DNA of 35,396 nucleotides. Origin: Chloromonas sp. AAM2. Its lineage: Eukaryota; Chlorophyta; Chlorophyceae; Chlamydomonadales; Chlamydomonadaceae. Below, in pieces: positions 20,101-32,700 of this stretch. The stretch lies in the NCBI GenBank assembly GCA_004335635.1, contig QAXH01003935.1:1-35396 (forward strand), read 5' to 3'. Every line of letters starts with the position of its first letter. Position 1 is the stretch's first letter. The notes beneath the pieces were generated by a model. It was given only the letters and a program-made list of their open reading frames with translations. It did not search any database and was not told the DNA's origin. Both the position numbers and the translations under genes were made by a program.

Positions 20101-20191
20101 CCTGCCAAGGCGTACCTTAGCCCCCTTGTCGTTTGCAGCTCCCTCGAGCAGCTGAGGAGATCTTACCACTGATCACACCTGCGCCATCAGA
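20101..20191 (-). pseudogene. Decayed direct copy of GatB exon 12
   Basis: Matches 23691-23796 over about 91 bp: CCTGCCAAGGCGTACCTTAG, CCCCCTTGTCGTTTGCAGCT and CCCTCGAGCAGCTGAGG are nearly identical, and the copy keeps the exon's donor (GTACGCC) and acceptor (GCGCAGGT) edges plus a few flanking bases. Compared with the parent it lacks 14 bases inside the exon, which breaks the frame, and a TAA replaces the last Lys region. It lies about 2.2 kb beyond the GatB stop, in the same orientation, and cannot be a working exon. Confidence 0.85.
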
Positions 20192-21242
20192 ATACCAGGC
20201 GCATGCAGAGCACCACTGGATACATCCCACCGGTGATCATCAGGTTGGTCACACATGCGCATGGTGTCATGTGGAGTGATGTTTCAGCCTTGCATCATGG
20301 GTCTGCCAGCGTGATATGTTTGCTGGATTCTGCTCATATGTCTGACATGGAGCGGGACAGTTGAGGCATCTTGCTGGGTTATGAAACTGGAATCATGATT
20401 CACCTTGTGTAGGCCGGTGGTTGAGTTTTGGCTTGTATCACAAGAGGGGAGGGATTCCAACCTACATGTGAAGGGGATTGCGACATACCAGGTTAGTAAT
20501 GGTGGTGGCCAACCCCTCGAGGTGCTAACCTGTCCGCATACCTCGTTAGACCCAAAGTGGGGCCTGAAAATATGTAAATGTTTCAATGTTCATCGTCTCT
20601 CAAATGCCCAGTCTCATATCAAAGTCAGGGTCACAGTTGAAACCAGATTGTCACAACCGAGCTGCCAAATTTCAACTTGTCCTTCGTCAACTGCCAATTG
20701 TCCATGGGAGCGTGAAGAAGCCACCGGCTTGTATCAACAGCCTGGCCTGGCTTGGCTTGAACAAACTGTGAAACCGATTGCATATGGCTGTTGCTGGGCG
20801 TTGCTTCACAATTTAGATTGTTGGCTGGTGCCCCATGGGTGTTGAACCTGTGCAGGAACCAGGGCTTGTCTTTGGCCGCGGACGCGTATGGGTTTGGGTC
20901 CCCCCTGCTGACCCACGTGTGTACTGGGGAGCAGCGGGCACCGGCATGACTGAGCAAGAAGTAAGTGTGGACAGGTCTGCTTGTGTGTAACTGCACAAGA
21001 TCGGAAGGCCTGGTTATGGTGGTGTGAGTGGCAGATGGCAACTGGAGGGGCAGCAAGCCATAGGCAAGCCAGAAGACAACAGTCTGACATATCGTATCAT
21101 TTTTAATAACTGCATAGCAACATCAAACAGAGGAACCTGAAACGAGCACCATTGGCATGTATGCGTCTGCAGTGCCTCGATCAGACTTCCACCGGCAAGA
21201 GCACCGGCAAGTACAGGTGCTCAACCCCCAAAAAAATCAATT

Positions 21243-21312
21243 TTACATCAGGGAAGCCGTCACATGACAGGGGTTGGGATGTGTACCGCCCTGACCTACC
21301 CTGAGAAAGAAG
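21243..21312 (+). repeat. Dispersed repeat family R1, copy G
   Basis: Reads TACATCAGGGAAGCCGTCAC, ATGACAGGGG, GTGTACCGCCCTGACCTACC and CTGAGAAAGAAG, the same orientation as copy A. It shares the left edge TACAYCAGGGAAGCC with copies A and F, which helps fix that end of the unit. Confidence 0.75.
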
Positions 21313-22360
21313 TTCAAAGGTTCGCGGTTTTGTTTGCCACATGGCTTCTCATGGTTCAATCCACGGTTCTGCAGCTAGACACAATACCTCTCCAAAAATT
21401 ACGACTCTAACAATCCAAGAAAGCTCACTGGTAGCAGGGTATCACATAAGTGTGACCGTGGCTGCACATAGTTTGAACAAGCAGAAAATATAAGGCATGG
21501 CATGAGACGCAGCACCTGTACTGAGGTCTTGCCTTTCTCCTGATGCATGCCTGTGATGAAGATCATGTGGTTATCCAGCGAACAACATTTGTTTCACTCT
21601 GACGCCCTGAAAGACAGGAGGTTTGTCGAGCAACGACTTCCATGGCTATGCTGAACCCAGGAGATGACACTGTTTGTGATTGTGGTGACTAAGTACATTG
21701 ACGGTCCCTTCATTAGGTTGACGTTTGTTAACCTTGACAGAAGTCTTGCCATCCTACAGAAGTCCGGTCATGTTGCAGCGGTGGTGGTGGCCAATAGTTG
21801 ACCCTTATTCATGCTAGCAGGGTTTAGGCTGATTCGTTTGTCCTTGGGTCGATGATTGAAGCAATTGAGCTTGTAGAAGTGCTTCACTATGGAGCGCAGC
21901 TGGTACTCTGGTTCTTTTGCCCTTAGGCTGACTATTGACCACCTGAGCTCCCAGGAATGCTTCGCATTGAGTGCACCTGAAACATGCTGTCAGGCACTGT
22001 CCACACCAACTTCAAGTGATTCTTGTGGAGATTATGCAACGTTATCTTTGCAAAACTCGTGCCTTGACCTTGTGTATCAGCTAGGTGGACCATTAGGGGA
22101 TGGTACAGACACTTCAATTCCATTCTGCCATGCATGGCTATCACGTGCTGTGCAGCCGAGCAGCTTGTACTGCTTGCAATCCTTCAGTTCACCCATGTTG
22201 TTCCTTCGTTGCAGTCCCCTCTGAACCTGAGGCGAGGTAGCATTACCACCCTTACATTAAGGAATGCCGGGCCTGGAACAAGCACTACAAGAGGCTGGAG
22301 CAGTTGGGATGATGAAAAGCTGGAGGACAAAGTGAACTGAACAGTTGCTGATGACGACTG

Positions 22361-22365
22361 TTACA
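22361..22365 (-). terminator. TGTAA polyadenylation signal of GatB
   Basis: On the minus strand TGTAA begins 11 bases after the GatB stop codon (22378-22376). The distance is short but within what chlorophyte genes show. Confidence 0.5.
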
Positions 22366-22375
22366 ACCATGTACA

Positions 22376-25300
22376 TTATTGGGCACTCTGTGCCAGGCGA
22401 GCTGTCAGTATCTCCCTCATTTGGCGCGGATCTGCTCTCCCTTTAGATTCCTTCATCAGCTGCCTGCACGTACAGCACCATGGGCCCAAAGAGGAACGCG
22501 CATGTGACAAGCATGTAACGACGCTGGAGGAAAGCCAGCAGCTTAAGCTGTCAACGCTTGCTGCCACTGATGCCTGGTGTCTGATCCTGGAGCTAGTTAT
22601 GACAGCTAATTGCCTGGGTGTGGTGAGCTGCTGTAGTCAGGGTCAGTATTCTGTTATCCTAAACATGGTGATTGCAGTTCAAGAGTTAGTTATGGCCACA
22701 CCACGTTCCCAAAGTTGCAAGCCTTAACACTTGTTACCACTTCACGTTCCTAACCATACAGGCCTGAACAACAAGTTAGAGCTGCAAGGCGCTCTACACA
22801 CAGCCAGAGCTCACCCTTCAAAGAAGCCCATAAGCTTGACTTTGCCGCCCCGGTACTCCGCCAGCTGCTTGGGATTGGCTGCAAGTACCTGGGAGCAGAG
22901 AAACAAGGAAAGAAGCCATAAACCAAGTGCAGCTCTACACATGTGTAGTGGCTGCACCACGGCCCTAGTAGGGTTCATGCTGGCATTTATTGCCTGTTAG
23001 CCCAGACAGGAAACATCAGTTGCAAGTGGGTGTTGATCGTGTGCGTCATTTGTTTTTATAAGACCTCAAAAGTGACTCGCAATCAATCGTGATGGTGTTT
23101 GCCTTGTATGATGGTGTTTGCCTTGCTGCCACATGGTCGTCTGCGATTGGTTGTGCAGACCTCAGTGACAATCACTCTCTGCACAGCGCATCAGTCACAT
23201 GGCCCATCTCCTTTGGCGGTTTCAAGTGCCCGCCAAACGACAATGCCCCTCCTCACCTTGTCCACCATGGCTGCGATGGCTCCTTCATCACTGATCATCA
23301 ACATGCCCTTGGACTCGACGTACGCCTGCAGCAATGAGACCGAGGCAGACACTGAGAGCAGAAACATGGGGACTAGGTTTGTGCACGCGTGTTGTGATTA
23401 CTCATCACACCAGGCCACATGGTTAAGCACTCAGTGCGCCCATGCTTCAAATTGCGATGGGCGTGGTATGAGGTTGGAACACCTTCGCATACTGAGCCTT
23501 GGCCCTTTGTGAGGCAGAAGCACACTGCACTGCTGTAGGCTGCAAAACTGTGGTCCACCTAGCATGGCGTGGTTGACTTGGCCCAATTTGCACTGTCCTG
23601 ATGACATCATCACTTATATAGATGCACAACAGAATCAATTGTGCGGCTGCATAACAGCACCATCACCTCCATCCAATTGACGTCACATGCCCTGCCAAGG
23701 CGTACCTTGACCCCCTTGTCGTTTGCAGCTCCCTCGAGCAGCTGAGGCAGGATGTCCTTGGCGATCTTACCACTTATCACACCTGCGCCCATCAGAACAT
23801 GACATAGTGAGTGAGGAATGAGAAACTCACAAGCTTGCGTGGCGTGTACAGTGTTGATGAAGCACTGTGTTGCACTGATGTGCATGTGCAATGTTGACGA
23901 AGCACGCACCGGTGTCTATGAGCCCGATCATCTCTGCCAGCACCGCAGGAGTGAGGCGGAGTGCGTCCATGCCCAACTTCTTGTCCTGCGAGGAGGGCAG
24001 GTGCAGTACCCTGTGCACATGTGTGCGCCATCACTACACACTGGTGGCTGCCCACACAGCAACTCCCACCACAGCACAGTTGGCTGAGATTTGAATGCTC
24101 ATGTGGACACATGCCTGAACTGTTCAGCAACTGAAGGCAGTTCAGTTCACTCAGGCTGAACTGCCTGATTGGACTGGTCAGCAGAAAAGCCGTGGAATGT
24201 ACCAGACCAGACATTGTGGAAACCCGATGCCAGGTGGGCTGCGCATTCCTAATAATATAAGAACATAGCTTACTCTGCCCTGCCGTGCACGCCCCACCTT
24301 GCAGTATGCCTGGATGTCGCCCACAATCCAGTTGGTGGCCAGCTTGGGCGACACGCCAGTGGCCTGAAGGAGGACATCATCATGGTTCGCAGTGTGACTA
24401 AGCTTGCCTTGAACCGTACTGTGCATAACTGGTTCACTTACCATGTTTTCCTACATTCTGAACTGCACGTTTTGCAGCACCTGTTCTCTACTTGTTCTTT
24501 ACATTTACATGTTCTTTAACTCACGACACCTGCCGTCCTAATCCCCAGCATACCTGCCAGACGTTCCACACGTGTCTAACGTGTTTATGCAGCCAACTTC
24601 AAGCAATCTCCAAGAGCCCTTGTCCTGTCCCCCCTCCCCTGCTCACCAGCACTGCATCGAACATGGCCGCAGTGGCCGGCTCGTCCGCCAGCTGCAGCAC
24701 GTCCTGCACCGGCAGCCCCAGACCCATGTAGCGCTGGCGCCGTGCCGCGGGAAGCTCCGGCATGGAGTCCTGCAACACAACAGGCAGGGCACGCAGACGA
24801 GGCACTGTGATGAGGGAGCCTGCAGCCACAAACCAGGCTCACTTTGGGCACTAATCACTGTTTGGCGAGTGACTTCCTGCGGCGGAGTGCCGAAGTGAAC
24901 TGTGAAGTCATCCAGGCTGCCACTTGTGGAATCATTCCGGGCTGCCGCATGCAAAATTATTCCTGGCTGCCGCAGTCACCCAACACAAATCACATCACAT
25001 CACATTGCTCGCACATACCAGGTATGCTTGCTTTAGGAACTAAGCTCACTGTCCAGTGAACTTTGACTGAGATGTGCTGTACGACAACTGTTGTCTCCTG
25101 GCTGCCGCAGCCACTCAACACGTAACCTGTTGGCGACCCACCCCAGAGACCACCACACCCACACAACCACATTGTGTTGCCAACACACACTGGCACACAC
25201 ATGCTCAATCTATCTCACCTGCACTTGTTGCATGAGGCCGTCATCCAGCACCAGTGGAGGCAAGTCCGGCTCTGGAAAGTACCTTCGCAAGAGATCACAT

Positions 25301-28300
25301 GCACATGCTCGCCAAGCTCTCAAAACAGGCGGCTTCGTTATCATCTACTTTGTTCGTTTTGCTTGACTTGTTTTCCTGCTGAGGGTAGGTCTGGGCAGTG
25401 CCTATCCCATTCCGTGTTCTGCAACGGTTTTCCTGACGCGAACAGACATGTACAGTCAGGAATGGATCACGCAGTGCACCAGCGAGCAACAACGCCATTT
25501 TGTCTGAGGTGATAGCCCCGTGGCGACCACGTGTGCGTGAGAGGATAAGAAGCTATGTACCATGCGTGGCTAATGCACACACACTGCAGCCCGCGCTCAT
25601 CAGGGTGCACACAGGCTCGTGCAGATGGTGTGCATGCACTGCATTACCTGTAGTCCGCCAGCCCCTCCTTCTTTCGCATGGTGTAGGTCATCAATTTGAA
25701 CTCGTCCCAGAGGCGTGTCTCCTGAACAATGTCACCGCCTCGGCCAGCCTTGTGCAGGCCAACCTGGACAGTGACGGCATGCATTTGAGTGACTTGACCA
25801 GTCAGCCAAGAAGGCAGTGCATACAGGTTGTGAGGGGCTGTGCTGCTGCGTTGTGGGTACTAATGTGAAAGGTCCTGCATACTCTACCACAGCCAGCGTG
25901 TCTGCTGCATGACTGGCCGTTGAGCTTGAACTCGGCCCTGAGTTGCCCACACAAAGTTTGATTGCACTGACTTGGTGCGCTGCATTGCCGGTGAGGGCAG
26001 TCAAGCTGGCCGTCACAGCCAAACGTGTACCACAGCCTGCCAGCTTTTGATGATCTGATTGATGTGTATGGCTTCATGCGCCTTCCATGTACCCACGATG
26101 TCAAAGGCTTTCACTTCGCCCTGCCCTGCTGATTGCTTGCTTACCTGCGGCTGCGCTTTGCTGCAACGTCCTTTTCAGCAACGCTGTGCGAAACTGTGAT
26201 GGCCGCATGATATCTCAAACTACTGATACCTGCCTGCTGTCTTGCACCTGGCCAGCCTCACCTGTCTCTCTGTCTCAAACTCAATTGCTTTCTGCATGTT
26301 CGAGAAGCTGTTCATGTTCTTGATCTCCACCTTGGTACCCAGCATAGGATCGCCCTTGCGCCGCACCTGGGAACAGGCAGAGAATGCACACGTTGCACGC
26401 TCAATTTCTTGGTTATCATTCAGCCATGCACTTTGGCTGCACAGGACCACCCCTTGCACTGCATCTGCGGAACAGACAAGGAATGCAAACATCACGGATA
26501 ACTTTCCTCACCGAGATGTTGACGTCGCAGCGCATGGAGCCCTCCGCCATCTCGCCGTCTGACACGCCTGTGAAGCGCAGGATGCGCCTGAGCTCGTCCC
26601 CGTACGCGTACGCCTCGCGACCCGTGCGCATGTCGGGCTCGCTCACAATCTCTAGCAACGGAACACCTGGAGAACGTAAGTGAGAACAACCCATATTGCA
26701 TTTAGATTCTGCTTGGCTCGATGCAGCCCTTACTCCTGGCAGGCAGCATCACAACTCGGTTCGTTGTATGCATTTTGTGGACAATTCGCCCACCGTTGTG
26801 CTGCCAACATTACAAATGGGAACGTATTGTACACTGTGTGTGCCAACCTGTGGATGGGCATGCCTGCATGATACTGCAATTGTACGTCAGGTGCTGTCTG
26901 AAAACCAACTTCATGCCATCAACTGTCAGCCACACCGAGAGCGCGCATACCCACGCCGTCATCCCGCCCGCCTGCTCTGTAGTTATCAAGCATGATTTTG
27001 ACCCTAATGTCACGGTCATTGAACGCATGTAATCCCAGTGGCTGCATCCTTCCGCCACACCCAACATCTGGCCCACCTGCCCTGTTGTAGTCTACCAGTG
27101 AGAACTCGCTGCCCGCCAGCCTGTCAGCGCCCCCGTACACAGTCTTGCCGCTGTCCTCCTCCAAGTGCGCACGAGTGATGCCATACCTAAACACAGCAAG
27201 GGGAAACGAAGATGTGAAGTGAGGCGAATCAATCACCACGCCACTGCACAACATATGACAATATAATGGTGGAATAGTCGGGCGAATCAACAACAAAGCA
27301 ACTACATACGATTCAAGCCATGATGCATCTCTCGTGTGTAACGACCCGAACAGATGAGAGTTGTGGTGCTCACAGCATTGATGTGCCTCACCTCTTTGAC
27401 GTGCTATCAGGCATGTCTATGAGCACTTGCCCACCCGAGCAGATGGGCTCATCATACTGCGAGATCTGATAGCCCTTGGGTAGGTCTGCGGCACAAGCAA
27501 GCGCATGGGCACCATGTGAATGGTGGGCACATGGATCGGCAAGGTGCATGCACATCTGAGCCTGACAGACCACGCACTGACATACAGAAATTACCGAAGA
27601 CGTGATGTGCACTTGTAATGTCCGCTCTGCTTGGTCACATTGCAAAATTCAGCGTGCATGCACACAGGGCTTCCTGCATCCCTTACCCATATACTTACCC
27701 ATGCAGAACGCATGAATCCAGTTGATTGACAATACATGCACTGACAGGAGACATACCACTGAACATGTGATGCGCTCCATGTAATGTCCACTCAAACTCT
27801 GCCTGATTACATGATACGTTGTCAGCGCACATGCCCACGCTGCTTCCTGCATCTCGTACCCATGCAACTACCCATGCAAAACTACATGCACACATATGAA
27901 GAACAACCTGCACATACCCCTGCAGAACTCCATGCGCTTATGCCTTGTGCTAGCACACCTGCATAGAAGTACTGTTTGCGGTCAAACTTGGAGCGGCGTG
28001 CTATGCGGCAGCCCAGGGCTAGCCCGGCACGGACCGCCAGCTTGACCGCTTCTTGGTTTGGCACCGGCAATGAGCCCTGAACGCATGGCAACCAGGATTG
28101 ACTGAAGGTATGACTGCTTGACTGAGTGGCCTTTACAGCATCAGCTATCATGGCAGAGAAGGTCGCCATTCATCTTGCACACTGCCAATTGCTGGCATTT
28201 TTAGAGGCCAGCCTAGTCAGCCAGTCAACAAATACTTGTCCACAATTCTCAAAGTGGTTGTTCCCCTCGGATCAACCGGGAGTACCTAGCCGTGACAGCA

Positions 28301-29427
28301 GAAACTGAGCTCTGGCATCGTCCAACGGCCAACTGTGACACAAAGAAACTAACCTAACAGTTCTTGCAGCTAACAGTGTCTCAAGTCGGTGGGAACCACG
28401 TGACTTGCATGTGGTGCATGTGGTGTACGATCATGCGGTCATGCAATGTTGCGCACTCACCGGATGCCCCAAACAAATGGGGCACACGTTGGTGTTGGGC
28501 TCGCCTCCAAAGGCGGATGCACAATTGCAAAATGCTTTTGTCTTTGTCAGCAGCTGCACGTGTGTTTCAATCCCTATCACTGCTTCATACTCAACCTGCA
28601 AAACAGGCGTTGCAATCAAGTTGCTGTACTTGGCGCAGCTGCAACACCCGCACCACGATTAGATTGTGATCTATGCTACAGGTGCAATTGCAATGCCAAG
28701 CCATGCACTGCAATGCCAGTTGCATTGCTGTCTGTCCTTCGGTGTACCAATGACTCCCATGCAATGTACACTACCGCCTGCCAATGGCTCCCTTGTAAAG
28801 TACATTAGCACATCCGCGGCTTGCATGCAATGCACATTTCAGTAAAGCAATGGCTTGCATGCAATGAACATGACCATTCGCTACACACAACTTGCTGCAC
28901 AGGGCCAGCTGGCCCCAGGGTAAATATAATGTGGTGATGGTCCCTCATTGGCTGTGTTTGACGTGACATGCATCGGTAAGGGCGGTCAGGCACGCCCTGT
29001 TGTGCATGGTCACAGATTCACATGGATGCCTGCCTGTGCACCTGAACCAGCCTACGGCTGCGCCATTTGCACATGCCAATGCATGAGCCGAACATACATG
29101 TGTCTGGTTCTGATGATGTATTACCCCTCAGCTAGCAGGCAAACGTGACAACATTGTATTCACCTCTTGGGCTGTTGTTGGAACGGATGGTGACTGGGAC
29201 ACGGCAGCCACCCGGCACACATGCGTGCTCTGCTTGATACTGCGTCTTATGGGCTGACTGCGTATCTGGAGCCCTGACACGCATGGGGCTGCCACAGGCG
29301 ATGCTCCTGGCTGCAGAGCTGGGCTGTGAGAGCAGACAAATGTGCGTGGGCAGCTATTAATGGCTGGACTGGGCATTGTGGGGGCAATGCGGCCCACCGC
29401 ACGATCTGTTGCCGTCAGTGAGGCCAT
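22376..29427 (-). CDS. GATB: Organellar aspartyl/glutamyl-tRNA amidotransferase subunit B, 16 exons
   Basis: Exons (5' to 3'): 29427-29164, 28595-28461, 28076-27959, 27485-27392, 27186-27077, 26666-26512, 26366-26262, 25763-25648, 25282-25219, 24769-24647, 24363-24298, 23985-23910, 23782-23706, 23325-23257, 22888-22815, 22463-22376. All GT-AG with matching phases, 577 residues. With GatA and GatC it converts Glu-tRNA-Gln to Gln-tRNA-Gln in plastid and mitochondria. Residues 1-85 form a Ser/Arg-rich transit peptide. The catalytic cradle follows: [23 protein letters not shown]...CPICLG (probable metal site), [71 protein letters not shown] and [11 protein letters not shown]. The YqeY-like tail shows [26 protein letters not shown] and [13 protein letters not shown]. 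No break or missing motif was seen. Confidence 0.95.
25351..25441 (-). repeat. Dispersed repeat family R1, copy H (GatB intron 8)
   Basis: Reads TTGTTCGTTTTGCTTGACTT, CCTGCTGAGGGTAGGTCTGG, GCAGTGCCTATCCCATTCCG and AACGGTTTTCCTGACGCGAA. More diverged than copies A and D but aligned along its whole length. It lies in the intron between GatB exons 8 and 9. Confidence 0.65.
27595..27893 (-). repeat. Tandem duplication of about 165 bp in GatB intron 3
   Basis: Unit 1 (about 27595-27712) and unit 2 (about 27763-27893) share GTGATG then TGTAATGTCC, GCTTCCTGCATC, TACCCAT and ACCCATGCA in the same order. Several small gaps separate them, so the duplication is old. It lies between GatB exons 3 and 4 and adds to an intron that would otherwise be short. 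Confidence 0.6.
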
Positions 29428-29730
29428 CTTGAGTGACAGTGGCACAGTAGATTGACCCGGTTCCGTGCCCACCGACTGTCTGGATACAGGCGTGAACTAC
29501 TGTGACATCGCCGCTACTTTGTTCGCCAAAATTGCATGCTGGGCGTTGTGCGGCTGATGACGGGGCGAAACGTGCGTTACCGTTGCTGGCAGTCAGCAGA
29601 ATGATTGAGCTGCTCAGCCGACTTGCCCTGGCCGGCATGTTGCCTAGTCAACCTGCTCTGGCAGGCATGTACGATACATAGTTTGCTGAAGCCCTCCGTA
29701 GCCAGGGTTTGAAGGACACAAGTCGCAAGA
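29428..29730. promoter_or_regulatory. Divergent spacer between GATB and SLC35F6-like genes
   Basis: Start codons 29427 (-) and 29731 (+) face apart across 303 bp, so both promoters and 5' UTRs lie here. The words CGGCATGTTGCCTAGTCAAC and CTGGCAGGCATGTACGATAC hint at a small internal duplication around 29630-29672. No TATA box stands out. Confidence 0.45.
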
Positions 29731-32700
29731 ATGAAGTTCAGAGTTCTCATGTATGCGGGGGCTATGCTCATCACTGGGAGTATCAACACAATTGCCGTGA
29801 AATTCCAGGTGGGTGCGGTGGTTTACTGGCATGCGCTCCCATGCAAGCATCTAGCTAGTGTCGGCATCAACAGCAATCCCTGGTCTCCTACCTACTGGTT
29901 GCAGGATTTGTCAGTCGTCGACATCAAACCGGATGGCGGTGCTCTACTCTTTCAGCACCCTGCCTTCCAATCTGCCTGTATGTTCCTTGGTGCGTGCATT
30001 CAAACAGTTGCCCATGACTTTTGGCCATGTGCCGTTCCTTGGCAAGGCTGGGGCGCTAAGCTGGCATGGCTTGACGGTGATATGGCCTGCGCACGTTACT
30101 TCAACACATCAAAGACTACTGCTTTGCCATGCACTATCCACACCTTGGGCCAGAAGTGCACCATTTCACATGTCATGAGAAAACATGGCCAGTGACTCTT
30201 ATTATCGTTTGTGTGTGCCTTCAGGAGAAGCACTGTGTTTGATACCATACTTCTTATTGCGCTGGCGTCGACGCATTATCAAGGTGTGACATTATGCGGC
30301 TGTGGTATGTCTACTAAGACGAGAGTATTAATGAACCACACAGCACTGCGTGGAAGTTCATGAAACTGGGAGCGGGAAGGCAGGCCATTGTGGGCTTGCA
30401 CGCTCCACCATTGTGAACGGTTCCGGGCGTCAGGTCGCAACCATGTAATAATTATTCATCTGGCAACGCAACAGCAGTCCAAGCCTTGTTGTAAACAGCA
30501 CGTAGGTGAAGGAGACCACCAGCGTCTTGTCTAGGTTGCAAACCATTTCCGACTGGCTGTGCGCCCTTCCCTTGCCTTTCCCTGCAGGCCCAGCAGGGCA
30601 TTCCCAGCAAGCCCAAGCCGCCCCCATCGTTCTACATTCGCCGCACCCTCGCCTTCGCCATACCCACCCTCTGTGACGCCACCGCCACCACCCTGCTCAA
30701 CATTGGACTGTTCTACACGTAAGGGGGCGACAGTCCGCCCACCAAGGGCTTGCTGCTCTACACCTGCAGTTCGGCTTGAAAGGCCCTGGGCAGCACGTGT
30801 CAACTATGTACGATCCTGCAAGGGTGTTGAATGTCAGTCACTTGCAGTCTCTGGATCGGCTTGTTGCTTTTGCTGGTCTTGTTTGCAAATTGAGACGTGT
30901 TGCGTGTGCACCGCTATTTCCTGTTGTTGGGTTCTAATCTGCCCCCAATGTTATCACATCTTGGACTAAGAGCACCGATGTGTTGATAGTGGGAGCTGTT
31001 GATATGTTTCACAGCCCAGCCCACACAGCCGCCCTCACCGCGCCTGTGCGGCTCGCTGCACGCAGGTTTGCCTCCACCTACCAGATGCTCAGGGGCACGC
31101 TGGTGCTCTTCACTGGCCTCTTCACCATCACTGTGCTCAAGTAAGGGCATTTCCACCCGAAAGGGGTAACTTGTAACGACAATTATGCTTTGTGTCTGCT
31201 ACAACGATTTGGGCGGCTGTGCTGGGGCAAGTCCCCCATTCAATCTCTTGTACTGGTCCACAACCCTACCTGAACTCTTGCTGGCAAACTCTAGGCTCTT
31301 TGCAGGTCAACCTTTCCCTGACCTATCACTACCTTAACCCGACCACTAATTCTCACATCAAATCCGATCAATTCTGTATCAAGTACATCAATCTGGCTAG
31401 GTATGCTTGGAACCTAAGCAAGCCCCACCTGATAGCCACCAATCCCACACGCTTACTAGCTATGGACTCTGTGGCACGTGCCTCACTCGGTCGTAACTAG
31501 CACTAGTGTGCAGACTGCAACCAATTCTTACAGCTAGCCATGGACATGGACGCCCCTGTCCCATGCCTCAATCGGCTATCACTACGCACTGTGTGTTCTG
31601 CAGACGCACGTTGTACCTTCACCACTGGCTAGGCATGGTGCTGATCACAGCGGGAGCGGCCATTGTGGGCGCGGCATCCATATTCTGCCCCAACACACCC
31701 TCCGTTCCCACCCACTTCCCGCCGTCCCCGCCACACACGTTGGACACATTGGACACTGGGGGCATGCCAACCCTGGACACCGGGGCGGTGTCGGGTGGCA
31801 GAGGGGTGGTCAGCGGCATGATGCAGCTGCACTGTAAGTGGCTGGTGATCTGCTCTTTGACTTTTGTACATGCTGCACTGATTTTGTATTGGACTGGTGA
31901 TGCTTATACCCGGTGCTGTTGAGCAGGTCGCCGATGGATTGCACGAACTTGTTGCCTTTCACCGACCCGTATCAACTCTTCGCTTGACCAGTTCTTCTTT
32001 GGTCTGGTAGCACGTTTGTCCACCCATGTCTGTTCGGCGGCATGGCATAAATCTGGGCTGTACACGTGTTGGCTCACTTACATATGGCTGTCAAGCGGTG
32101 CACTGGCACTGATCTTCACTTGCAGTGTGATATGTTGCCACACCACCCGTGAGTCTTCTGATCCATCAATTGCTGTACTGCTCGCCGTAGGGCCGGGTCT
32201 GTACGCCGGCGCTGTGCACGACAAGGACATGCGGCCGTACCTGTGTGCGGCGGTGCCCCCCGGATCAGCGGGACCGATGTTCGGGAACGCAATGGTGGTG
32301 CTAGCGCAGGTAGCAGATGTATAGAAAGGTGTATAGAAAGGTGCTTTTTCACGCTGTTTTGCATCTGGAACCTGAGGCAGACATCGACTCCTTGTGCACT
32401 GATTGTTGACGTGGTGCACTTTCACACACTATGTCTGGAACGTGGTCCAGGTTCAACATGTCCGGGAACGCAATGGTGGTGCTGACGCAGGTAGCAGATT
32501 CGGTCAGGCAATGGTAGAATGCATCGTACTGCAGTGATTAGTCACGCAAACCAGCAGTTGCTGCTTGGTCATGCATTGGGAGCCTGAGCATGCATGCCGA
32601 GAGTGGATTAGCCAGAAAAAAGTGATGGCGACTTTTGAATTCCCCCGTTCTTTGATTCCTGATGCAGTGGCCTCTCATATATCTGGGCACCACCAGGCAG

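Larger units (their letters stand above)
20192..22375. other. Intergenic stretch 3' of GatB, no recognised gene
   Basis: About 2.2 kb with several short frames but no family I recognise. A GC-rich patch at about 20875-20945 reads on the minus strand SRGDPNPYASAAKDKPWFLH between a CAG and a GT, which could be a stray exon. Repeat copy G lies at 21243-21312. A plus-strand frame of 111 codons at 21889-22224 shows no motif. Confidence 0.4.
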
